Below, in pieces: positions 34,390 to 45,369 of a stretch of DNA of 47,222 nt; the stretch's first letter is position 1, and each line of letters opens with the position of its first letter. This DNA comes from Ophiosphaerella korrae. Lineage: Eukaryota > Ascomycota > Dothideomycetes > Pleosporales > Phaeosphaeriaceae. The stretch spans positions 1 through 47,222 of the forward strand of contig JALNQF010000323.1 in assembly GCA_028456385.1 (NCBI GenBank), written 5' to 3'. The notes under the pieces are model-generated. The model saw only the letters and a list, made by a program, of their open reading frames with translations. It ran no database searches and had not been told where the DNA came from. Both the position numbers and the translations under genes were made by a program.

Positions 34390-35270
34390 ATCTACTATAG
34401 TATATACTTAACGTATATATAGTATACGTTTAGTAATTATTACTATAGTTTACTATCTTTACTTAAAATTTATTAAGAAGAGTAATATCTATTAAGCTTT
34501 ACTTTTTAAGTAGAGCGTAGATACTAAGTACGCTAATTATAACGCTTTGTATACTACTTACTTACGCTATACTTAAAGTATTATTAACTAAGAAGAGATA
34601 TATAATAAGCTAAAAGAGCGTTGTTACTAGTATTATTCTATTAGTAATTGTAGTAGCTACGCCTTAGTAACTATTTTAGAGACGTACTCTTTGTATACGC
34701 TTTAACTAATATAAATAGGTACCCCCTATACTTAATAAGTATATTAACTATCTTTATAAGCTTTATAATACGTATAATACTACTATATCTAATACTACTA
34801 CTCCTAAAACTAACTTAGAAGTATACTATACTAGCGTTAAGCTTACTTATACTTAGCGTACTTTTAACTTAGAGCTATTAAACTATAAGCGCTTTACTAC
34901 TTATAGTAGTACTCTCTTAGGAGTACTTACTTAAATACTTATAACTACGCCTTAATTTTTAGAGCTTATTTTAACTAAATAGTATAGCTTTATAGCCTAG
35001 TAGTAAGGTTTAGTTAGGGTATTAATAGAAATTTTAGGCTACTTTTACTATATTATATATTTACTTATACTATACTTATATAGCGTATACTAACTACTTT
35101 TTAGGCTTACTATAGTTACCTTTCTATAGAATAAGTTAATAATAAAGAAGATAATAATAAAGATAGTAGTAAAGAAGAAGAAGTAAAAGAAAAAGAAGTA
35201 GAAAAAGAAGAAGTAAAAGAAGAAGAGAAAGAAAAAAAAGAAGAAGAAGAAGATAAAGTAGAGGGTTAAG
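34390..35270 (+). pseudogene. Unrecognised coding remnant with acidic/charged tail
   Basis: One plus-strand frame stays in register from about 34390 to 35270 with only TAA/TAG stops. It reads Tyr/Leu-rich sequence such as KFIKKSNIYQALLFK, IYNKLKERCYQYYSI and LVTILE, and ends in a Glu/Lys-rich run at 35126-35268 (repeated KEEEVKEKEV-like units). Many stops would be Gln or Trp before RIP, and Lys codons AAA/AAG in the tail may have been Glu or Lys. No LTR or TIR was found around it. It could be a former host gene or an unknown element protein. I do not recognise a family. Confidence 0.4.
35133..35265 (+). repeat. GAA-rich purine low-complexity tract
   Basis: About 130 bases of nearly pure purine made of GAAGAAG, AAAGAAG and GTAAAAGAAG units, inside the remnant's reading frame and coding for Glu/Lys. 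Purine tracts have few CpA sites, so this part would be largely immune to RIP. Confidence 0.8.
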
Positions 35271-35644
35271 ACGTTCTACTTTTAAAAAGTAAGTAAGATA
35301 TAAGTAAAAAGTAGTTTAGGCTTATTTAATAAGTAGAGAAAAAATAGTTTATAGTATAATTATTTATTTTTTATATATATAGATACTTAGCTATAGAGCT
35401 AAAAGTTAGATTACACTATTTACTCTATAAGTAAGTTTTAAGTATATAAATTATATTTTCTATATATATTTTAATTATAGAGCGCTTTAAGCTAAATTAA
35501 AATCTTTAAGTAGTTTATCTATATCTTTAAAATCTATAGTAAGAGTCTATATATTCTAGGATTTATTATATCCTTTCTATCTAAAGAGATACTCTAGTTA
35601 TCCTTTCTTTTTATATTTCTTTAGGATTCTTTTAACTTCCTATA
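35271..35644. other. Unassigned flank left of element D
   Basis: TA-rich sequence with no recognised feature, ending in the CTATA target duplication of D (35640-35644). Without D it joins the stretch that begins at 46625. Confidence 0.45.
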
Positions 35645-36537
35645 TATAACAAGTATACTAGGGTTAACTTCTTAGTAACCTTTAAGTTATTAGTAGATTG
35701 CGAGATAATAATAAAAGCTTATATAGTAATTATTAATAACTAGTAATAATAGAAGATATTTTACAACTATCTTGTATTAGCGTTCTATAGTTAAAGGATT
35801 AAATTACTAATACTATTCTAATAATATATATTACTACTAATTATATATTCTTACTAATCTATTAATCTATTACTTATATTCTACTTTAGCGACTATAGAT
35901 TATAGATTACTAATCTATTAATCTATAATTATAATTCGTCCGTGTACTTAATAGATTAAGGGATTACCTATATATTCTAATTGTAATTAACTTCCTAATT
36001 AAAGTTATTACCTTACTTATCCTATACTTTATTAGTACCTAAGTTAGTATTATAGTAGTAACAAGGAAAAACTAATTTAAACTAATTAGCCCTACTATAA
36101 ATAACAACAATATATATAATCTATAGGATAACAAACTAGACTAGAAGACTAATTATAATAGAGACACGTAATAAATTCGCGATTCGCGATCTTAGTAAAT
36201 ACAAAGTATAAATCTAAGTACGTAATAAATTTATAATTTGTAATCTTAGTAAATATAAAGTACGAAGCTAGCTAAGAAGCCTAGATATATAGTTAGTAGT
36301 AATACGTATTATTAGGATAGTATTAGTAATTTAATTATTAACTACAAGCGATAATATTTAGATAGTTGCAAAACATCTCTTATTGTTTATAGCTTATTAT
36401 AGATTATAATACAAGCTTTTGTTATTACCTCTTAATCTACTAATAACTCTTAGGTACTAGGTAGTCGACCTTAGTAACACCTATTATAGTTAGGATTAAT
36501 TAGCTCTATCTCGATTTCTCTTATTACTAACGTAACA
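35645..36537 (-). repeat. Element D 3' LTR, split by a solo LTR
   Basis: On the plus strand it starts TATAACAAGTATACTAGGGT and ends CTAACGTAACA. Removing 36048-36488 and one GTTAG leaves 447 bp, equal to the right LTR. It contains inverted AATCTATTAATCTAT/ATAGATTATAGATTA repeats. Confidence 0.93.
36048..36488 (+). mobile_element. A-type solo LTR (441 bp)
   Basis: Runs from TATTATAGTAGTAACAAGGA to CCTATTATA with the 53-base cassette (ATTCGCGATTCGCGATC), exactly 441 bp as in element A. It is flanked by GTTAG at 36043-36047 and 36489-36493; D's other LTR has this site once. It is a remnant of a full element lost by LTR-LTR recombination. It lies in the orientation opposite to D. Confidence 0.95.
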
Positions 36538-36551
36538 CTATCCTTCTCTCT

Positions 36552-37273
36552 AGATAGTCCTTTATTTCCTTATCTTAGAGATAAGGTTATTAGCCTAGTT
36601 TCTTTATTAATATAAAGTTCTTTATCTTCTATCTCTATACCTACTAAGTCTACTCTTTGTTATATTTAATTAGTAGACTATATATTATACTATAGTATTA
36701 TAATATTTTTATATTCTTATTATAAGTCTTTAAATCCTCTATTAGTTTATCTTTCTTTAAAGTATAGTAAGGCCTATAAAGCGTATATTTATACTAACGC
36801 TTATTTATCTTATAACCTATCTAGTATATCTATAGTAGAGTATAAGTTAAAAATACTTATTCTTATATTTATACTTATATATAATAAAGAAAGATATTAA
36901 CTATACTTAAGAAAAACTATTATTATAGATTATAGAAGCTAAAAGAGAGTATAAGCGTCTCTATAAAGTCTCTTATTATACGCTAAAAAAGTATTAATTA
37001 CGTTTCCTTAATAATTAGATATAGCTATCTAATAACTAGGCCTATTTATCTTATCTTTATAAGACAAAGGCTTTAAACAATAAGAAGTCTATTAAGTAGT
37101 TTGTCTTTCTAGAATCTAAGCTTAATTTTAAGGATATAGTAGAGGTTACTCTAGCTCCTATTATATTAGGTGTTCCTATTACCTCTCTATCTAGTAGTAG
37201 TACTACTAGTTTTCTTAGTTTACTACTAGGCGTTCTAGAGGGTTTTAACTTTAGAACTCCTCTAGTTTCTTAG
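36552..37273 (+). pseudogene. Element D antisense reading frame (aORF), long form
   Basis: The frame opposite to D's gag-pol starts beside the polypurine tract complement (36538-36551). The first part reads LRDKVISLVSLLI, IIFLYSYYKSLNPLL and AYKAYIYTNAYLSYNLSSI. A second frame from about 36890 reads KLLLQIIEAKREYKRLYK, QLSNNQAYLSYLYKTKALNN, LESKLNFKDIVEVTLAPI and the serine-rich tail GVLEGFNFRTPLVS, ending TAG at 37271-37273 (128 codons, no indel). It keeps the middle section shared with F but lost in A and B. It overlaps the end of gag-pol. The product is unknown; the middle looks helical and basic. Confidence 0.57.
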
Positions 37274-39273
37274 AGTAATTAAGATTATCTTCTAGTTCCT
37301 ATATTTTCTCTTATAGTTATCCTTTCTTATCTATACCTATCTATTTTACTATATAATAGTTCCTTCTATTATAGAACTAGTATTTTAAGATCTTTTTAAC
37401 TTCTTATTCTTTTTATTCTCTATACGTATCTACTTTATACACTAGTAGCTCTACTTCTTATAGTACTATTTCTAGTAGTACTATATAGAATATTAGGTGT
37501 ATCCTTATTTTATTTAGTAGCTTTAATTTAAATATAACTAGTATAATTTTCTTTTTAATTTTATATAGTCCTATTTTAACGTAGTCTAGTTTTAAACTAG
37601 GTTACTTACTTTTTACGTTTTTCTTAATTAACTATACTTTTTCTCCTTCTCTAAATTAGAGTCCTTTTTAGTATTTCTTATTATAGTACTTTGCTATCTA
37701 ATCCTATAAGAATTCTACGTCCTATCTTAGTTAATTACGTATATCTTTAAGTCTTTTAGTAAGGTTTTCTCTTCTTAGAGACTAGGATTCTTTTATTCTT
37801 AGTATTTAGTATATACTAGGGTTAAATCTATAATTTATAAAAAAAGGTAATACTTTTATTACTATATTCTTTACGCTATTATATACTAATTATACTATAG
37901 GTAGTAACTATACCTAATTATTCTAATTGTAATTAAGGTAGCTTCTTAAGTACTATTCTACTATCTAATTTATTTATTCTAATTATTTATCTATTTATAG
38001 ATAGTATACTATAGATATTATATATTTAACTCCTAATTATACTATTATTATTCTCTATAGTTTTAATATAAATCTTATATCTCTATCTATAATTATCTTA
38101 TCTAGTAGTCTATATTAGCTAACTATAGTTCCTAGGATCTAGTATATAGTAACCTCTATCTTACTTTTCTTTTTATATAACTTAAAGTAAGAGTACTTTA
38201 TAAGTTTATCTACTATTATTAAGATTTTATTATACTTAACTCTTAATATAAGATCTTTAGACTTTAGTAATTTTATAATAAAGTCTATTATAATAATTCC
38301 TTATAGTTATTTTAGTACTTCTACTAGTTATAGTATTCTATATAGTATATATCTACTATACTTATTTCTATAATATTCTATATAGTCTTGTAGTACTTCT
38401 ATTACTAGTTATCTAGCCCTTAAGATATAGTAGTCTTATAATAGTCTATCTAAGGTTTTATTAATTTCTTAGTATCTATATACTAGTAATTTATAAAATT
38501 ATTATATAAATTCTCTCTAGATCTTCTTTAGGATATATATTCTTCTATAAGCTTATATAAATCCTTCTTAGATTTCTAACTTCTCTATTTCTTTATATAC
38601 TTCTTATATTATTTTCTAAATCTATTTATTTAGCTCGCTACTCTTTCTTTTAAGTATTATAGATATTTTAGGTATATTTAGGACTAAGTATCTTTCTTTA
38701 TTCTTAACTAAAACTATACTAGTAGCGTTTACTTCTTCTTATAAGTCTAGTCTTCTACTAAGAGTATTTACTAGTTAGTTATCTTTTCCTTTTATATATA
38801 TAATTTCTAGGTTAAATATTAATAGGAATTCCTACTATCTTATATAGTATTATAATAGTTCTTTATTTAGTATAAATTCTATAAGGTTCTTATAGTCTAT
38901 ATAGACTTTTGTTTAGTACTTTGTTTTTTATAAGTATACTCTCTATTACTTAAATACTTTATAGATTACTAGTATTTCTTTATTATAGATTAAGTAGTTA
39001 ATCTCTACTAGCTTTATTTTCTTAGAAAAGTATTTAACTAAATATTCTTATTTAGTCTTTAGGTCTTCTTATATTAGTGCTATTCTATAGACTAAGTTAG
39101 ATACGTCTATTTTTACTATTACTAGTATATCTAGGTTATATATTCTAATATCTAGGTTCTCTATAAACTTTTTCTTAATCTTACTAAATACTTTATTATA
39201 TTCCTTTATCTATTTAAATAGTATATCTTTCTTTATAAGTTTTATTATAAGTTCTATATCTTTAAACTATCTT

Positions 39274-39444
39274 TATTATAGGTACTTTTTTATATAACTC
39301 TTAGCTAGCTATAGGCTAGCTCTAGGCTTACTATAAGTATCTCTAGTATATATATATACTATTCTATACCTAGTATACCTATTAGGTATACTATACTTCT
39401 TTTAGGGTTACGTCTAGTCTAGTAGTATAGAGCCTAGCCTTATA
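39274..39444 (+). repeat. TRIM 5' terminal repeat (171 bp)
   Basis: Starts TATTATAGGTACTTTTTTAT and ends CCTTATA. It contains short inverted repeats (GCTAGC-tatag-GCTAGC and AGTATACCT-att-AGGTATACT). Confidence 0.9.
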
Positions 39445-39758
39445 GAGTATACCTAATATAGCCTAAGTTTAAGTATAGCTCTATTCTTAGGCTAGCTAAA
39501 GCTAGTTAAGTTAAAGGTCTCCTTTAACCTTAGCTAAGGCGCAAGGCTTACTTTATTGCTATTACTTACTAGGGGTCTAGTATATAGTACGTAGCTTTGT
39601 CTATTACTATAGTAATAGAGTATTACGTTACTACTCTTTTAATAACGTAATAGGTTTATAGTACTACGCTACGAGCTTATAGTAGTTATCTAGTAGTACT
39701 ATAGTAATTGCGCTCTACCTTAGGTCCTTAGGACAAGGTCTAGAGAAAGAGAAGATAA

Positions 39759-39929
39759 TATTATAAGTACTTTTTTATGTAACCCTCGGCTAGCTATAGG
39801 CTAGCCCTAGGCTTACTATAAGTATCTCTAGTATATATATATACTATTCTATACCTAGTATACTTATTAGGTATACTATACCTCTTTTAGAGTTACGTCT
39901 AGTTTAGTAGTATAGAGCCTAGCCTTATA
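39759..39929 (+). repeat. TRIM 3' terminal repeat (171 bp)
   Basis: Starts TATTATAAGTACTTTTTTAT and ends CCTTATA, the same length as the left repeat with scattered transitions. The ATCTT duplication follows. Confidence 0.9.
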
Positions 39930-42900
39930 ATCTTACTATTAACTTTCTATAAAAGTTTACTAGTCTATAAAATTATTATACCTTATTTAGGTTTCTTAGT
40001 ATTAGCTATTTATTAATTAACTTAATCTTTCTTAAGTTAATCTTTATTTTTCCTAACTTAATAATAAATCTAAGAAAGTCTATTTCTTTTGTATAGAATT
40101 TGCACTTTCTTATTTTAAGAAATAACTTATTTTCTACTAGTTTCTTTAGTACCTTATATATATATTATATATATTTATCCTCTATTTCTAAGAATATAAG
40201 GATATTATCTAGGTATATAAACGTAAATATATCTAAGTACTCTCTTAGTACTATATTAATTCTTTATTAAAACGCTACTAGTGCGTTTATTAATCTAAAT
40301 AGTATAACTAGGTATTTATATAGTCTATACTACGTTCTAAATATAGTTTTCTATTTATCTCTTTTCTTAATTCTAATCTAGTAGTAAGCGTTTTAGATAT
40401 CTAGTTTAGTAAAGATTTATACTTTTTATAGCCTATCTTGTATCTTATTAATATATAGTAGAGGGTATTAGTTTTTATTTATAATTGCGTTAGTCTTTCT
40501 AAAATCTACGTAGGGTTATTTTTTATCTATCTCTTTCTTGTCTACAAATATAAGTCTATATACTACTAAGGATTTAGATTCTTATATCTATCTTTTCTTT
40601 ATTATATTTTTAATAAACGCTTATTTAATCTTAGATTCTTCTTCTATTTTTCTATAGACTAGTCTTTATCTTATATTCTTATCTTTTTCTATTTCTATTA
40701 CTAAGTCCTATAGCTAATATTCTAGAAGATATTCTTTAGGTTCTATAAGTTGTTTTTCCTATTTCTTATATTCTTTAGGGAATTCTCCTTTATAGGTACT
40801 TATTTTAGCCTTTAATATATCTATCTTATAGTATTTAATTTTTCCTATTCTCTAATTAATATATAGGTTAGTTATTTATAAGTATAGTATTTCTAGTATT
40901 ATATCTTGTTTATTATTAATTATTATTATATCTATAACTATATTTTTAATTATTATCTCTTTTAGTTCTAATATAGAGAGAACTGTTTTAAACCTAATAG
41001 GTTCCTAGAATAGTTTTCTTTTAATTGTACTTAGTTGTTAGGGGTACTTCTTTATTATATAACGTATTCCTTAGGTTTCTATAAACTTCTTAGATATAAA
41101 GTTCTTTATAGCTCTACTATTAATTATTACTTATACTCTTCTTTCTTAGTATATACTATTTTTTATAATATATAGGCTTCTTATACCTTCTAGCTATTCT
41201 TACTTAAGTAATTTTATAAATTATCTATTCTTCTAAAGCTATAAGTTTACTTTAAGTTTATATTCTTTATATTTTAGATATTTATTGTACGTGTATTTAT
41301 ACTATAGTCCTCCTTAGACGTATTTTTTAGATAATTTTAGTCTAGGCCTTACTACTATATAGCCTTCTTTTAGTATTATCTCTTATCCTTAGATATCTTC
41401 TACTAGAATTACTTTTATATAGTTATAGCCTCTTCTTCTTATAAGCTATATATTATTATTTACTTTAGGGTTTCTATATATAATAAAATTCTTATCTAAG
41501 TATAATATCTATAATACTTTAAAGTGTGCTAGATGTTTTAGGTTTATTATCTTGTTATCTCCTTCCTAGTATCTATCTTACTAGGTATTTCTATAGTTAG
41601 GATATAGTATACTACTAGTACTCTTAGTATATAGGCTTTATTAATCTATTACGTCTTTTTTATAAGGAATTACTATTCTCTTTATATAGGTATTCTTCTT
41701 ACTATAACTATATATTACTTTATCTATTCTTAAAATAGTATAAACTTTATTTCTTTAGGATTACGTTCTTTTTAGTCTTTATACGCTTCTTCTATACTTA
41801 TAACTAGTAAGTATTTCTAAATAAACTTCTATTATATATTTTATTCCTTTATATCTATTATTATATAGCTATTATAGCTATATATTATTAATTAAGTATA
41901 TTCTATACTTTTTATATTAACTTACTTCTTACTCTTTTATAGTCTTTAGGAGAGAGCTATAGTAGTCTTTTTATTTTATACTAGTCCTTTAGCTTAGATT
42001 AATAGAGTCTAGGGTTCTTCCCCTTTTAAATCTTCTATTAGTAGGTCTATTACGTAAGCTATTTCTTCTAGCTACGCTTTTATTCTATTTTCTTTTATTA
42101 CTACTACTCTATTCTTTTATAAGAACTATCTTACTTCTTACTTTCTAAAAAGATATATATAGTAGTTGTTTTTATAATAAAAGGTCTAATAGAGTATTAT
42201 ATATTATAATTCTTTACTCTTAGCTACTTTTTCCTAAGGTTTAGCTTATACTTTAGGTACTTCCTTCTTACCTTTAGTTGTCTTTAACTAGGTCTCTCTT
42301 TTTTTTTTTAGGTCTTTACTTTTATAGTCTTTTATAAAGTATCCTAGTTTCCTATATTTATAATATACTATATCTTTCTTCTTTTATAATTAGTAGTCTT
42401 TTACGTAGTAGCCTTTCTTACTATAATTAAAGTACGTAAAGTCTTTATTCTTCTTTTTCTTTTTATCTTTATTAGCGTTAAGGATTATAGGATCTCTAAT
42501 ATCCTAGTTTCTAGGTTAGCTCTTATACTTAGTTTTTTTCTATTCTTAAAGATTATTATTAATTTATATTACCTATTACTTTAGAGCTTTTAGTATCCTA
42601 GGTTTCTCTATATAAATTATTTTGTATTAGATTTTCTTATTTAATTCTTATTTAAATTGTAATATTAAAACTAATTTATTTTATTCTATATTTTATAATA
42701 ATTATTTAAATTATAATATATACTTAGAGATACTCTTTTATTATATAAGTCTTTTAAGCTTTTCTTTTACTTATTAGGTAATATCTATATCTCTAAATAC
42801 TACTCTTATTTATTTAGTAAAGTATTTATAACTTCTAAAAATAGCTCTAGTTTTATCCTTTTAGATTATTAGTATATATATTGTATAGTCTATCTAGTAA

Positions 42901-43042
42901 GGTTTAAACTATCTTATTATTACGATAGTAACAATAGAACTAATTAATTCTAACTTAGATACTAACAAAGTATAAGACAAGCAAGGTAATAACCTTAATT
43001 AGGAAGCTACTTATAACTAGGACACGTAGGTAATCCCCTAAT

Positions 43043-43238
43043 TGTTGTAAGCTATAAAGCATACGTAGTTAGAGAGTAATTAATAGATCTATTGTTAATA
43101 GAGAGCTTTACTTAAACTAGCTAATATACTTATATAGAGCTAAGGTAGTAGTATATACTTATACTATAGAGGGCTCTAATAGGCTCGCTTATACTAAGCT
43201 AAGTACTAAGCTACGCTCGTGTATACGTACTTGCAATA
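43043..43238 (-). repeat. Element H 3' LTR (196 bp)
   Basis: TGTTGTAAGCTATAAAGC to GTACTTGCAATA on the plus strand. It shares the interior AGTAATTAATAGATCTATTG with the right copy. Confidence 0.9.
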
Positions 43239-43559
43239 TACCCTCTAGCTTAACGAACTTATAAGGAGGGCTAATAGTACTCTAAGCTCTATCTCTAATT
43301 AATAAAAAAGAAATACAAAGGGCTATTACTATACCTCTTAGTACGTTAGGAGCTAGTAAAGCTTACTATAAACGTAAGTATATAAGGTAAAAGATAGGCT
43401 AAGCTTTTTAAAGCTTAAATAGAATCGCAGCTCTTAGTATATACTTAGGTAATTAATCTAGAGATACGTAGCTTAAATCTTTAAATAGAGTGCAAGAATA
43501 TTATAGCGCTTTTAACTTACTAAGCTACTAAACTTAAGATAAGTAGCTAAATAGAGCTG

Positions 43560-44540
43560 TACTCTTCTAAAACTTTTTTACTAGGCGTATAGCTATCTTA
43601 CGCTATTAACGTACTAGGGTACTATAGACTCTTACCTCTTAGGATTAAACCTTCTTTAGTAAGCTTAGCGCGTAGAGCTTAATATTACTTAGTTTAGAGG
43701 TGCTCCTTAATTTCTTTTATACTTTATAGATTGCCGTATCTTTATAGAGCCTCTTGTAGGCGTCTATACTCTACTAGTTTTTACTTGTACTTAAATTAAT
43801 TCTAGTATAAGTATAAGTACTACTAAATAGCTCTTAGCGTAGCGTACATACTTATACTATACTAGCTCTCCTTTATACGTACGAGCTAAGAGAACTAGTA
43901 AGAGTATTCGACAAGCGTATATTAAAGGGCTGCTCTAGGTTGTGCTAGAGTATCTATTTCTCTTTAAGCCTATTCTAGCTCGTACTTTACTACTGCGCAT
44001 AAGAAGTCCTTAATTAAGAGTACGCCCTTTACCTCCTTAAGCTCTAGGAGCTCTACGTTTACGTATACGCAAGTCTAGTTAAGTATCTATATCTCTAGCG
44101 ACTAAGCTTTACTAGATTGAGGCCTATACGTAGCCTTATAGTAGGTATCTCTTACCTACTCCTTCTAGTTATCTACGTTTAGGTAGAGGTCTAATTTTAG
44201 CTCTTTAAGTAGCGCTTAAAGCGACAAATTAGTAGCTCGTAGAACTACGAGCTCGAGCCTCTGCGAGTTAACTATTGCGTATACCTAGTTCTAAACTACT
44301 TATATCTTTACTACTAGCTTTTAGTGTATAGAGAGTCTTATTATATAGACTTTAAGAGCGTCTTTATCTTTATCTTTATTATTAAGAGTAGCTAGCTTAT
44401 TAATAACGTATAGAGGAGCGTCTAGATCTATCTTTTCTTATATACCTCTAGCTTTTACATAGTATTTTAGCTAGGCGTACTATAGCGTAAACGATTTGCT
44501 ATTAAGGAGGCGTACGCTCTTAAGCGGAGTGGCTATTAAG
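43560..44540 (-). pseudogene. Element H gag-like reading frame, degraded
   Basis: The minus strand from about 44535 reads PLKSVRLLNSKSFTL, then YYVKARGIQEKIDLDAPLYV, LATLNNKDKDKDALKVYI, LELVVLRATNLSLQALL, KELKLDLYLNVDN and LLELKEVKGVLLIKDFLCAV, with only TAA/TAG stops. Farther on, SIDAYKRLYKDTAIYKVQKK can be read near 43750. The opening, a short hydrophobic stretch with NGK-like and aromatic residues followed by K/R-G, resembles the start of Ty1/Copia-type Gag proteins, but this is a weak resemblance. No zinc knuckle was seen. No pol was found downstream. Confidence 0.45.
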
Positions 44541-45085
44541 TCTATAGCGTTTGAGTGCGCAATGTAAGCTGCTAACGAGCTGGCGATGGAGTGCTGCTGA
44601 TGCGGGCTAACGATGTGAGCTGACGACGAGTTGACGATGGGTTGACGATGCGTGCTGCTAATGCTGCCGACGAGCTGTCGTTGGAGTGCTGCCTCTGCTT
44701 GATTCGTGCTGCTGGTGCGAGCTGCTGGTGCGAGCTGCCGGTGCGAGCTGACGACGAGCTAACGATAGAGGGCTGCCTTCGCGATGTATGCTGCCGACGA
44801 GCTAACGAGTTGTTGTTGGAGGGCGGCCGCTGTGATGCGTGCTCGTGATGCGTGCTCGCGACGAGCTAACAATTAAGCTGTTAATAGATGGCTGCCTCTA
44901 TAATGCGTGCTTACGACGAGCTGACGATTGGAGGCCTGCCTACGAGCTTTTAATAGAGGGCCGCTGCGCTAACGATTAATAGCTACCTCTACGATGCGTG
45001 CTGTTGACGATGGAGGGTGCCTTTAAGCCGCGAGCTGTCGACGAGCTAACGTTAAGCTATCTATAGGGCTGCCTCTGTGCGCACG
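44530..45085. repeat. GC-rich degenerate minisatellite that escaped RIP
   Basis: This is a degenerate array of words such as GACGAGCTAACGATGGAG, GGGCTGCCTCTGCGATG and CGTGCTGC, with a loose period near 40 bases. It is the most GC-rich part of the window and keeps many TG and CA dinucleotides, unlike everything around it. The 68-codon plus-strand open frame at 44642-44848 is a by-product of this array. It lies upstream of the gag-like frame of H, so it may have been leader or N-terminal coding sequence. Confidence 0.75.
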
Positions 45086-45173
45086 ATAAGGAATAGGGAA
45101 TAGATTACTACTATAGCTAGTTGCTTTACTCGACGTAATGCGCAAAGAAGATTGCGCGAACTAGGCTTATAAC

Positions 45174-45369
45174 TATTATAAGCTGTAAAGTATGCGTAGT
45201 TAGGGAGTAATTAATAGATCTATTGTTAATAGAGAGCTCTACTTAAACTAGCTAATATACTTGTATAGAGCTAAGGTAGCAGTGTACACTTATACCGTAG
45301 AGGGCTCTAATAGGCTCGCTCGTACTAAGCTAAGTACTAAGCTACGCTCGTGCGTACGTACTTGCAACA
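45174..45369 (-). repeat. Element H 5' LTR (196 bp)
   Basis: TATTATAAGCTGTAAAGTAT to GTACTTGCAACA on the plus strand, the same length as the left copy. The CTAAT duplication follows. Confidence 0.9.

Larger units (their letters stand above)
39274..39929 (+). mobile_element. TRIM-like miniature LTR element (656 bp)
   Basis: Two direct repeats of exactly 171 bp (39274-39444 and 39759-39929), both from TATTATA to AGCCTAGCCTTATA, flank a 314 bp interior. The target duplication ATCTT lies at 39269-39273 and 39930-39934; copy B has the uninterrupted site. A purine tract (AGAGAAAGAGAAG, 39742-39754) sits before the right repeat, which fits a polypurine tract and plus orientation. There is no coding capacity, so it must have been moved by another element. 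The interior has a hairpin (ATTACGTTA ... TAACGTAAT) near 39630-39655. Confidence 0.9.
43043..45369 (-). mobile_element. Small LTR retroelement with 196-bp LTRs (element H)
   Basis: Direct repeats of exactly 196 bp (43043-43238 and 45174-45369) start TGTTGTAAGC or TATTATAAGC and end TTGCAACA or TTGCAATA, giving TGTTG/CAACA termini. Target duplication CTAAT lies at 43038-43042 and 45370-45374. The interior is 1935 bp. A pyrimidine stretch TACCCTCT beside the left repeat is a polypurine tract on the minus strand, so the element reads leftward. It carries a gag-like frame and a minisatellite but no recognised RT or integrase, so it looks non-autonomous. RIP is milder than in its host LTR. Confidence 0.9.

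Noticed and set aside
35133..35265. Polypurine tract of an LTR element
   Set aside because: It is about 130 bases long, lies inside a reading frame and has no LTR boundary next to it.
36048..36488. Possible second transposon promoter or a distinct small element in D's LTR
   Set aside because: The exact 441 bp length, A-type cassette and GTTAG duplication show a plain solo LTR.
44642..44848. 68-codon plus-strand open frame, Cys/Ala-rich
   Set aside because: It falls wholly inside the degenerate GC-rich minisatellite, on the strand opposite to the gag-like frame of element H. Open length reflects GC content, and the peptide is just the repeat unit.
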